Source of the DNA: an uncultured Lachnospiraceae bacterium | Lineage (GTDB): Bacteria > Bacillota_A > Clostridia > Lachnospirales > Lachnospiraceae | NCBI GenBank assembly: GCA_910587495.1 | Contig: CAJUMT010000077.1 | Location: 1 to 14,593 of the forward strand | DNA: 14,593 bases | Reading direction: 5' to 3' | Shown: positions 1 to 6,171 of the stretch, one piece after another | How positions within the stretch are numbered: the first letter of the stretch is position 1 | Layout of the letters: each line of letters opens with the position of its first letter | Translations under genes and position numbers: made by a program | The notes under the pieces: model-generated | Seen by the model: only the letters and a program-made list of their open reading frames with translations | Database searches by the model: none | What the model was told of the DNA's origin: nothing

Positions 1-44
1 TCATCAAATAAATAGAGCCATTTTAGAGCCAAACGGCATAAAGC

Positions 45-83
45 AATCCCGGAAACGCCCATTTTATCAGCATTTCCGGGATT
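45..83 (-). terminator. Probable guaA terminator hairpin
   Basis: A perfect 11-base inverted repeat (arms 45-55 and 73-83, 17-base loop) lies just past the guaA stop codon. On the minus strand the 3' arm is followed by only a short T-run (GCTTTATG), so this is a weak or imperfect intrinsic terminator. The stem is symmetric and could also act for a convergent transcript entering from the left, outside the window. Confidence 0.55.
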
Positions 84-90
84 TTATCCG

Positions 91-1632
91 TTACTCGAAC
101 TCTATGGTCCCCGGCGGCTTACTCGTCAGGTCATACAACACCCTGTTCACGCCTTTCACCTCATTAATAATCCTATTTGTCACCTTAAAAAGCACCTCAT
201 AAGGAATCTGCGCGCACTCTGCCGTCATAAAGTCGCTGGTGTTCACGGCCCGCAGCGCCACGGCATAGTCATATGTTCGAAAATCTCCCATCACTCCCAC
301 GGAGCGCATATTCGTAAGCCCCGCAAAATACTGTCCCAGCCCCTGGTCCAGCCCGGCTTTTGCAATTTCTTCCCGATAGATATAGTCTGCCTCCTGGACA
401 ATTTTTACCTTTTCCTCCGTCACTTCCCCGATAATGCGGATACCAAGGCCAGGGCCGGGAAAAGGTTGACGATAGACCAGATGCTTAGGAATGCCAAGCT
501 CTAAGCCAGCCTTCCTGACTTCGTCTTTAAACAGCATACGCAGCGGTTCGATGATCTCTTTAAAATCTACCACATCGGGAAGTCCGCCTACATTGTGATG
601 GGATTTGATGACTGCGGACTTGCCAAGGCCGGACTCAATGACGTCCGGATAAATTGTCCCCTGCACAAGAAAATCCACGGCCCCAATTTTCTTTGCCTCT
701 TCTTCAAATACGCGGATAAATTCTTCTCCTATGATTTTTCGTTTCGTTTCGGGTTCCGTAACACCTTTTAATTTGTCATAATACCTCTGTTGGGTGTTGA
801 CCCGTACAAAATTCAATTCATAGGGGCCGTTTGGGCCAAATACGGCTTCCACCTCGTCGCCTTCGTTTTTGCGGAGTAAACCATGATCCACAAAAACGCA
901 GGTCAACTGTTTTCCTATAGCTTTGGAAAGCAACACTGCTGCTACGGAAGAGTCTATGCCGCCGGACAGGGCGCACAGCGCTTTGCCGCTGCCGACTTTC
1001 CTGCGAATACTCTGAATAGTTTCTTCCACAAAGGAACCCATCTGCCAGTCGCCGCTGCATCCGCATACATCATAAACGAAATGCCTGAGCATCTTCTGTC
1101 CTTCTTTCGTATGCATGACTTCCGGATGGAACTGAGTCGCGTATATCTTTTTCTCAGGATATTCCATTGCAGCTACTGGGCAGACCTGCGTATGAGCCGT
1201 CACATGAAAACCCTCCGGCACCCGGGAAATATAATCTGTATGACTCATCCACACTACCGTGGTCGGCTCTACATCCTGAAACAACACGGAGGTCTTGTCC
1301 ACTTGCATTTCCGTATGTCCATATTCACTGACCGGAGCCGTCTTAACCTCCCCTCCTAAGCTGTAGGCAACCAACTGGGACCCATAGCAAATACCCAGAA
1401 TCGGTATCCCCGCCTCAAATATTTCTTTCTGATAATGGGGGGAAGCCTCATCATAAACGCTGTTAGGACCTCCTGTAAATATAATTCCTTTGGGATTCAT
1501 CTCTTTGATCTTATCAAGCGCTAACGTATATGGATGAACCTCGCAATACACATTGCACTCTCTGACTCTCCTGGCAATCAGCTGATTATACTGCCCGCCG
1601 AAGTCCAATACGATCACCGTCTCTCTTGCCAC
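91..1632 (-). CDS. guaA: GMP synthase (glutamine-hydrolysing)
   Basis: Converts XMP to GMP using ATP and glutamine, the last step of guanine nucleotide synthesis in the cytoplasm. The 513-residue length is the normal full length. The N-terminal class I glutamine amidotransferase domain has the nucleophile in GICYGSQ (Cys82) and the His169/Glu171 pair in QFHPEV. The ATP-pyrophosphatase domain has the P-loop SGGIDSS (residues 223-229), and the C-terminal dimerisation domain contains PFPGPGLGIRIIGE and ends in the family-typical SKPPGTIEFE. The start is a GTG at 1632, preceded by GGAGGAGG with an 8-base spacer. It appears monocistronic: its own sigma-A promoter lies upstream and an inverted repeat lies downstream. 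No purine riboswitch fits in the short leader. Confidence 0.98.
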   Translation of the reverse strand: MARETVIVLDFGGQYNQLIARRVRECNVYCEVHPYTLALDKIKEMNPKGIIFTGGPNSVYDEASPHYQKEIFEAGIPILGICYGSQLVAYSLGGEVKTAPVSEYGHTEMQVDKTSVLFQDVEPTTVVWMSHTDYISRVPEGFHVTAHTQVCPVAAMEYPEKKIYATQFHPEVMHTKEGQKMLRHFVYDVCGCSGDWQMGSFVEETIQSIRRKVGSGKALCALSGGIDSSVAAVLLSKAIGKQLTCVFVDHGLLRKNEGDEVEAVFGPNGPYELNFVRVNTQQRYYDKLKGVTEPETKRKIIGEEFIRVFEEEAKKIGAVDFLVQGTIYPDVIESGLGKSAVIKSHHNVGGLPDVVDFKEIIEPLRMLFKDEVRKAGLELGIPKHLVYRQPFPGPGLGIRIIGEVTEEKVKIVQEADYIYREEIAKAGLDQGLGQYFAGLTNMRSVGVMGDFRTYDYAVALRAVNTSDFMTAECAQIPYEVLFKVTNRIINEVKGVNRVLYDLTSKPPGTIEFE

Positions 1633-1663
1633 TCAGTTTTCCTCCTCCGTATTTTTTGAAAAC

Positions 1664-1692
1664 ATTATAAAGGATGGATAATCTCTTGGCAA
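1664..1692 (-). promoter_or_regulatory. Sigma-A promoter of guaA
   Basis: On the minus strand TTGCCA (1692-1687) and TATAAT (1669-1664) are separated by exactly 17 bases, a close match to the vegetative consensus. Transcription would start near 1657, giving a leader of about 25 bases that holds only the ribosome binding site. Confidence 0.75.
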
Positions 1693-1700
1693 GCCCCAAA

Positions 1701-1725
1701 GCCTGCGATTACATAAGGCGCAGGC
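1701..1725 (-). terminator. Possible spoIIID terminator
   Basis: A 7-base inverted repeat (GCCTGCG 1701-1707 with CGCAGGC 1719-1725, 11-base loop) lies 22 bases past the spoIIID stop. On the minus strand it is followed by TTTGGGG, so the U-run is poor. It sits just upstream of the guaA -35 and may insulate the two genes. Confidence 0.4.
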
Positions 1726-1747
1726 CCCGGTGTGAAACCTGCCTATT

Positions 1748-2005
1748 TTATACATGATGCTGATGCAGATATTTTTCCCGCGTGGCCAGTCCGCCGCGTA
1801 TATGGCGTTCAGATTTATTCAGGTCGAGTACCTTCCTGGCCTCCGACGCCAGATGAGGATTAATATAAAGCAGGCGCTCCGCCACATCTTTATGCACAGT
1901 GGATTTGCTGACGCCGAACCGCTCCGCGGTCTGCCTCACCGTCGCGTTATGGTCTATAATATAATTGGCTATATGCACCGCCCGTTTCTCAATATAGTCT
2001 TTCAA
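1748..2005 (-). CDS. spoIIID: Sporulation transcriptional regulator SpoIIID
   Basis: Small DNA-binding regulator that, in Bacillus and Clostridia, tunes the sigma-E regulon in the mother cell and leads toward sigma-K. The 85 residues (about 93 in B. subtilis) align from the first residue with the family: MKDYIEKR corresponds to the family N-terminus. The helix-turn-helix TVRQTAERFGVSKSTVHKDV (about residues 22-41) and the basic C-terminal helix with RHIRGG are both present. The start codon is TTG at 2005, supported by GAGGG six bases upstream and by homology. A sigma-E-type promoter lies directly upstream, as expected for this gene. It lies downstream of the SEDS-like gene with 61 bases between and no obvious terminator, so some readthrough is possible. 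Confidence 0.96.
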   Translation of the reverse strand: MKDYIEKRAVHIANYIIDHNATVRQTAERFGVSKSTVHKDVAERLLYINPHLASEARKVLDLNKSERHIRGGLATREKYLHQHHV

Positions 2006-2032
2006 GGTAATCCCTCTAAGGATGTTTTTTAC

Positions 2033-2059
2033 ATCTTATGCAGGGACAACCTTCAATAT
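2033..2059 (-). promoter_or_regulatory. Sigma-E promoter of spoIIID
   Basis: On the minus strand ATATT (2059-2055), 14 bases, then CATAAGAT (2040-2033). This matches the known sigma-E pattern (kmATATT, 14-15 base spacer, CATAnnnT-type -10) in both boxes and in spacing. It lies immediately before a gene that belongs to the sigma-E regulon in characterised spore-formers. The inferred start is near 2026. Confidence 0.7.
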
Positions 2060-2066
2060 GTTCAGA

Positions 2067-3416
2067 TCAAGGGGCGATCTCCATCACTTTTTTCCCCGGT
2101 TTCTCAGGCAGAATATCCTTGTGCCGGTAGATACTTAAGACCAGTCCCAACAACATATAAGATACGACGGTTGCGCTTCCCCCATAAGAGAAAAAGGGCA
2201 GCGTCACCGAAGTGGGGGGGCAAAGATTAAAGTTCACTGCAAGGCACAATACAAGCTGTATAAAAAACAGAATCCCGCAGCCGCATCCCGTAATCATACC
2301 CAGCTGATTTTTCTGCCTGACGGAAATCCTGAAGATCTTCATGACCAGGAATGCCAGGAGCAGAAGCGCCAGCACGCCTGCCAGAACTCCGTAAATACTG
2401 ATCACGCTCACCAGGATGTAGTCCATGTTATAATCCGGCAGGCGTTCCGATAACTGCAGGGCGTTTCCTGCTTCCCCGCCCAGCAGGCGGCTGCCGCTTA
2501 AAAATTCCCTGGTCACCTGGCCATAGTAACTATAATCGGGGTTCCCTGAAAAGAACGCTTTGATCCGCTCGATCTGATAGGCGGCGAGGTGGCCTGTGGA
2601 TATAAGGCCCCAGAGCAGAACCGGCAGAGCCAGGATCCCGGCTCCTATAATAACCAGGTCTCTCTTTTTATGAATCTTATACCATCCTTTCCACACGGCG
2701 ATAAAAAGCATTCCCGTAAAGGTCCAGCCCAGGACGGTCGCCAGGTTCAAAGACGGCATCCTGAAAGCCATAAAGACCGGTGCCGCCGCCCATAAAAATA
2801 ATTTTCCCAGCGCCTTATATCCCTCTCCCCTGTATTGATACAAAAGCCCTCCGAAGACAGGCACATATAAGTACATCAACGTAGAGATAGACAATGTGAA
2901 CGGCCCGACCCGGATATACCGCACCATACCGTGTATTTGGACGCCCAGAAAATGGCTGCCCAGCACCAGAAATAAAAGCATACCTGCCGCCATCCACCTG
3001 GCATGCCTGGCCAGGATGCTGTAGTCCACACGGTAGACCAGAAGCATCAGGCAAAAGCCAAGGAGCGTAAAAGTAACATTGTTCCAAAAATAGTATAATC
3101 CCATCTCGGAAGCTTCTCCGCTTCCTATGAGCGCTGCGTGAATGGCAAGATTGAAAAAAGTGAGCATCGCCGCCAGCGCGAGTACGCTCCAGGACATCTT
3201 CGGCCTATGGACCCGGTCTAAAGATACGCCGGTTTCCACCGGATCTCCCATCTGCCGAACGGCCTGTTCTAAAGCTTCACTTTGCGGCATCCCTTCCGCT
3301 TCATAGGCCTCTACCTGCTCCATAATATGGTCTTTTAGTTCGTCAATAACCAGTTCTCTTGCTTTCTGGCAACGGATCTGTTCGGTTACTTTGCTCAAAT
3401 ATTCTTCCATCCTCAT
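2067..3416 (-). CDS. SEDS-like membrane protein with N-terminal HAAS/DUF1700-like domain
   Basis: 449 residues, taking the ATG at 3416 that overlaps the padR stop (ATGA), with GGAGG seven bases upstream. Residues 1-60 are a soluble helical domain of the HAAS/DUF1700/permease-prefix type (LVIDELKDHIMEQVEAY, then a GMPQSEALEQAVRQMGDP block). This domain type usually occurs beside PadR regulators. Residues 74-430 form about ten membrane segments of the FtsW/RodA/SpoVE (SEDS) glycosyltransferase family, best seen at the C-terminal TLPFFSYGGSATVVSYMLLG. Several family hallmarks are altered. The PSE motif reads SIST and QPDLGTA reads MPSLNLAT. The loop that normally holds the catalytic Asp reads GNPDYSYYG, and the Glu-rich end of TDFIFAxxxEELG reads MDYILVSVISIYG. 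Function is unknown; it may be a non-canonical or catalytically inactive SEDS. It is translationally coupled to padR. Confidence 0.85.
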   Translation of the reverse strand: MRMEEYLSKVTEQIRCQKARELVIDELKDHIMEQVEAYEAEGMPQSEALEQAVRQMGDPVETGVSLDRVHRPKMSWSVLALAAMLTFFNLAIHAALIGSGEASEMGLYYFWNNVTFTLLGFCLMLLVYRVDYSILARHARWMAAGMLLFLVLGSHFLGVQIHGMVRYIRVGPFTLSISTLMYLYVPVFGGLLYQYRGEGYKALGKLFLWAAAPVFMAFRMPSLNLATVLGWTFTGMLFIAVWKGWYKIHKKRDLVIIGAGILALPVLLWGLISTGHLAAYQIERIKAFFSGNPDYSYYGQVTREFLSGSRLLGGEAGNALQLSERLPDYNMDYILVSVISIYGVLAGVLALLLLAFLVMKIFRISVRQKNQLGMITGCGCGILFFIQLVLCLAVNFNLCPPTSVTLPFFSYGGSATVVSYMLLGLVLSIYRHKDILPEKPGKKVMEIAP

Positions 3417-3748
3417 GTCCACGCCTCCAATGCAAGGACACTGGCCACGGCATTTGCATACTGCTGCCACTCCTCCTTTTTTTTATCCAGATATTTCCTA
3501 CCGTCTTTCGTGATATGGTAATACTTCCTCATCTTGCCTGCCGCTTCTTGTTCGTAGGAAGTGACAAAATATTTTTCTTCCAGATTGTGAAGAAGCGGAT
3601 AGAGAGACCCCGCTTTTAATTCGAATACGTTCTCCGAGCGTTTCCGCAGAGTATCGATCATCTCATACCCATACATATCCTTTTCCGTCAGCAGCCTTAA
3701 GATCATCATCGCCAGGCTGCCGGATACCAGTGTCCGGTCAACTGCCAT
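3413..3748 (-). CDS. PadR family transcriptional regulator
   Basis: Winged helix-turn-helix repressor of the short PadR subfamily, 111 residues. Hallmarks are the helix block LVSGSLAMMILRLLTEKDMYGYEM, the recognition-helix region LKAGSLYPLLHNLEEKY, the wing (GKMRKYYHITKDGRKYL) and a C-terminal dimerisation helix. Two ATG codons occur in tandem. The one at 3748 has the proper six-base spacing from AGGAGG (3760-3755), while the one at 3751 would leave only three bases, so 3748 is preferred. It overlaps the following SEDS-like gene by ATGA, making a two-gene operon. Its promoter is covered by tandem palindromes, which suggests autorepression. The ligand is unknown; PadR proteins beside HAAS-domain proteins are thought to respond to that partner. 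Confidence 0.93.
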   Translation of the reverse strand: MAVDRTLVSGSLAMMILRLLTEKDMYGYEMIDTLRKRSENVFELKAGSLYPLLHNLEEKYFVTSYEQEAAGKMRKYYHITKDGRKYLDKKKEEWQQYANAVASVLALEAWT

Positions 3749-3774
3749 CATATACCTCCTATTAAAGTTCCGCT

Positions 3775-3868
3775 ACAGCCCTCTCAATGCCCACTGACTG
3801 GAAGAATTTCCAGCCGCTTAAAGCATGCGTCAGGAAATCCTTCCGGGCATTGCGTGGGCTTTCGCTGT
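3775..3868 (-). other. Structured 5' leader of padR operon (candidate)
   Basis: The untranslated leader holds nested complementary arms. These are 3777-3781 with 3856-3860 (5 bp), then a symmetric 3x3 internal loop, then 3785-3792 with 3845-3852 (8 bp). Inside are 3794-3798 with 3829-3833 (5 bp) and a hairpin CTGGAA/TTCCAG (3798-3803 with 3808-3813, sharing one base). No T-run follows, so it is not a standard terminator. It matches no riboswitch class I recognise. Confidence 0.35.
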
Positions 3869-3882
3869 CAAAGTCACACGTT

Positions 3883-3916
3883 TATATAGTTCATCTATAT
3901 ATAGATTATCTATATA
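3883..3916 (-). promoter_or_regulatory. Tandem overlapping palindromes, probable PadR operator
   Basis: Two 19-base palindromes overlap. The first is 3883-3901 (arms TATATAGTT and ATCTATATA, 8 of 9 paired). The second is 3898-3916 (arms TATATAGAT and ATCTATATA, perfect). Their centres, 3892 and 3907, are 15 bases apart. The second palindrome overlaps the padR -10 box and expected start site, a position that fits repression. Assignment to PadR rests on position and symmetry only. Confidence 0.65.
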
Positions 3917-3942
3917 ATAACCCGGACGATGCTCTCTGTCAA
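3914..3942 (-). promoter_or_regulatory. Sigma-A promoter of padR operon
   Basis: On the minus strand TTGACA (3942-3937, perfect consensus) and TATTAT (3919-3914) are 17 bases apart. The -35 begins 10 bases past the MATE stop codon. The -10 overlaps the palindromic operator, so this looks like a strong promoter held down by a repressor. The leader would be about 155 bases. Confidence 0.8.
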
Positions 3943-3951
3943 CCCTCTTTT

Positions 3952-5328
3952 TCAGGCCGTTTCCTGCTCCATCTTACGAATTTGCCGCATTTCAGTCAAA
4001 ATCATCAGAATCGCTGCCGCGCCCGCCGCCAGATCCGCAATGGGACCTGCGTACATAATGCCGTCGATCCCCATGAAAATCGGAAAGAGAATGATTAACG
4101 GCAGCAAAAAGAGAATCTGCCTTGTCAGTGATAAAAAAATTCCTTTGACCGGCTTTCCGATGGCAGTAAAGAAAGTAGAAGTCACCGGCTGGATTCCGTT
4201 TAAGAAAGTAGCAAACAGATAGATACGAAAATACTGCACGGCAAAAAGAAAATATTCTTCCGAACCGTCTCCGAAAGCAGAAATGATCTGACGGGGAAAT
4301 ACCTGAAACAGTAAAAATGCCAGAACAGAAACAGTCATTGCATAGGACACGGCAAGCCGATAGACCTCCCGTACTCTCCCATACTGTTTCGCTCCATAAT
4401 TAAATCCGGCGATAGGCTGAAGCCCCTGAGCCAGACCGATCACCACAGACATATATAACATGTTTACTTTAGTTATAATACCCACGCAGGCCAAAGGAAC
4501 AGATTCTCCATAGACAGAGCGGGCTCCATAATATTTAAGCGAATTGTTTAGTACCACCTGTACAATCATCATGGCAATCTGATTAAAGAAAGAAGACAGG
4601 CCCAAAGACATGATCCGCAGAACATACTCACATTTTATGAGCAGGTGGTTCTTTTTTAAGGTCACCGTTTTACAGTGAAGCATATATTTGAAAATCAGGC
4701 TTGCTGCCGCTATCTGACCTAAAATCGTCGCCAGGGCAGCTCCTGCCATCCCCATTTGAAATACGAAAATAAACAGCGGATCCAGTATGGTATTGATTAC
4801 GGCTCCTGTGAGATTGCAGAGCATGGCATATCTTGGCGTGCCGTCTGCCCGCACCAGATGGGCGCCTCCTGTGGAATAAACTAAAAAAGGAAACCCTATG
4901 GAAGTGATGCGGGTATATGTAACGGCATAGCCCAGCACACTGTCAGGCGCGCCGAAGAATTTGAGCATGGGCGTTAAAAAAACCTGCGCCGCCATGCACA
5001 GAACAAGACCTGAGAAAAACAAAAGCACAGCGGCATTCCCCATATAATGAACTGCCAGCTCCTTTTCCTTTCGCCCCATAGCCAGATTAAATGCCGACGC
5101 GCCGCCGATTCCCATCAGAAGCGCCAGCGCTGTGCAGGATGTAGTCAAAGGAAACGCCACATTAGTGGCCGCATTTCCCAGCTCTCCGATACTTCTCCCG
5201 ATAAAAAACTGATCCACAATGTTATAAAGCGCCCCTACCAGCATAGCAATAATACTGGGAACGGCAAACTGGCGAATCAGCCGCCTTACCGGCAATGTAC
5301 CCAATATATTCTCATTTTTCTGGTTCAT
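3952..5328 (-). CDS. MATE family efflux transporter
   Basis: 458-residue, about twelve-segment multidrug and toxin extrusion protein that would export cationic or other small molecules using an ion gradient. The MATE signature is seen at the N-terminus (PSIIAMLVGALYNIVDQFFIG, near residues 24-44), in the repeated half with QIAMMIVQVVLN, and in NTILDPLFIF and GLAQGLQPIAGFNYG. It resembles the MepA-like branch common in Firmicutes. The start ATG at 5328 follows AGAGAGGAAAGAAA. It lies 76 bases after the DUF1934 gene with no clear terminator or convincing promoter between, so the two are probably co-transcribed. No terminator is seen before the padR promoter. The substrate cannot be told from sequence. 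Confidence 0.94.
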   Translation of the reverse strand: MNQKNENILGTLPVRRLIRQFAVPSIIAMLVGALYNIVDQFFIGRSIGELGNAATNVAFPLTTSCTALALLMGIGGASAFNLAMGRKEKELAVHYMGNAAVLLFFSGLVLCMAAQVFLTPMLKFFGAPDSVLGYAVTYTRITSIGFPFLVYSTGGAHLVRADGTPRYAMLCNLTGAVINTILDPLFIFVFQMGMAGAALATILGQIAAASLIFKYMLHCKTVTLKKNHLLIKCEYVLRIMSLGLSSFFNQIAMMIVQVVLNNSLKYYGARSVYGESVPLACVGIITKVNMLYMSVVIGLAQGLQPIAGFNYGAKQYGRVREVYRLAVSYAMTVSVLAFLLFQVFPRQIISAFGDGSEEYFLFAVQYFRIYLFATFLNGIQPVTSTFFTAIGKPVKGIFLSLTRQILFLLPLIILFPIFMGIDGIMYAGPIADLAAGAAAILMILTEMRQIRKMEQETA

Positions 5329-5404
5329 TTTCTTTCCTCTCTTCTATTGTTATTTCTGGATTTTTCTTTCGATCCGAATAGAATTGAATGCAGAATCGCC
5401 TGAA

Positions 5405-5839
5405 TTAAAGCCTGAAAAACTCTTTTGGCTGAATGATCACCCGAATGGCGCTTTTGGCGCAGTGAATCCCGTTGACGCGCAGCTCATAGACCGCCGTCGC
5501 CTCCAGCCTTTCTTCTTCCTCTATCACTGTTACACTGGTTGTATATGTTTCTAAAAGGAAACTGCCGTAGGGAATTGCATATGTACAGCTCTGGCTTTTA
5601 GCTTCCTCGAAAATCATAGCAGCATTAACCGCTCCTTTTTTCTGCACTTCCATACAGCGGTCCTTAATCTTAATCCGGTTTTTAACGGGCGCAGACATCC
5701 CTTCCATCCGCTCTTCAAAAAGAATATAATGCGCCCCATTTCTCTCGTAGTGTTCTCCTATATGGACGACCTCAATAGCGTCATCGTCTTCATCCATCGT
5801 ATGAAGACCTGTAATGGTCACCATAACATCTTTGGTCAT
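5405..5839 (-). CDS. DUF1934 (YwiB-like) beta-barrel protein
   Basis: 144 residues, close in length and pattern to B. subtilis YwiB (DUF1934), a small calycin-like beta-barrel of unknown function. Visible family features are an N-terminal VMVTITGLHT strand, an acidic DEDDDAIEVV stretch, HYILFEERMEG, the central KIKDRCMEVQKKGAVNAAMIF and an IPYGSFLLETYTTSVTV block. No signal peptide or membrane segment is present, so it is likely cytoplasmic. The start ATG at 5839 has AGGAGG seven bases upstream. It is first in a probable two-gene unit with the MATE exporter. A good sigma-A promoter lies upstream. Confidence 0.88.
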   Translation of the reverse strand: MTKDVMVTITGLHTMDEDDDAIEVVHIGEHYERNGAHYILFEERMEGMSAPVKNRIKIKDRCMEVQKKGAVNAAMIFEEAKSQSCTYAIPYGSFLLETYTTSVTVIEEEERLEATAVYELRVNGIHCAKSAIRVIIQPKEFFRL

Positions 5840-5878
5840 GCTCCATCCTCCTGCTTTCGTACTTACTTATTACGCTTT

Positions 5879-5907
5879 ATTGTATCCCTTTTTTCCCTTT
5901 TATTCAA
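5879..5907 (-). promoter_or_regulatory. Sigma-A promoter of DUF1934 gene
   Basis: On the minus strand TTGAAT (5907-5902), 17 bases, then TACAAT (5884-5879). It lies in the 87-base gap after the small lipoprotein gene, so DUF1934 and MATE have their own vegetative promoter independent of the germination operon. No terminator hairpin for the germination operon is visible in the same gap. Confidence 0.7.
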
Positions 5908-5926
5908 GCCTTTTTCCAGTCATTCG

Positions 5927-6139
5927 TTATAATCCCAGCCATTGAAACTTAACTTCCACCGGCAGCCTATCCGGGTTCGGTCGTTCATACATCAGGCTCC
6001 ACCAGGCCATCATACGCACCGGTTCTTCCTGTTTGCACTCCAAAGGTACCGCATGCAGCCCGCAGGGTATGGACAGGCAGCCTGTAATCCCAAATCCTAA
6101 CAGCATGGAACATAATATGATCAATAGTTTTCTTTTCAT
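5927..6139 (-). CDS. Small lipoprotein following germination operon
   Basis: 70 residues, unrecognised. The N-terminus is a clear lipoprotein signal: basic MKRK, a hydrophobic run LLIILCSMLLGFG, and lipobox ITGC with Cys21. The mature part is only 50 residues, with two further cysteines (26 and 35) and a Trp/Pro-rich tail (MAWWSLMYERPNPDRLP, VEVKFQWLGL). It starts 32 bases after the gerAB-gerAC fusion stop, with AGGAGA ten bases before the ATG at 6139, so it is probably the last gene of the germination operon. It is not a remnant of GerAC's missing domains, because it has its own start and signal. An accessory lipoprotein of the receptor is a guess based on position. Confidence 0.7.
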   Translation of the reverse strand: MKRKLLIILCSMLLGFGITGCLSIPCGLHAVPLECKQEEPVRMMAWWSLMYERPNPDRLPVEVKFQWLGL

Positions 6140-6171
6140 AGTAGTGATATCTCCTGCTCCAAAATTTACTA

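Noticed and set aside
13..31. Direct repeat TAGAGCCA at 13-20 and 24-31
   Set aside because: Two short copies only, at the window edge, with no array-like continuation visible.
1633..1747. Guanine riboswitch upstream of guaA
   Set aside because: The leader after the sigma-A promoter is only about 25 bases, too short for any aptamer.
2021..2035. GATGT/ACATC palindrome as terminator of the SEDS-like gene
   Set aside because: The stem is five base pairs around an A-run with no following T-run on the minus strand, and it overlaps the sigma-E promoter of spoIIID.
3752..3951. PadR operator as a control site for the MATE exporter
   Set aside because: PadR proteins often control exporters, but the palindromes lie downstream of the MATE stop codon. 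They overlap the padR promoter and not any MATE promoter.
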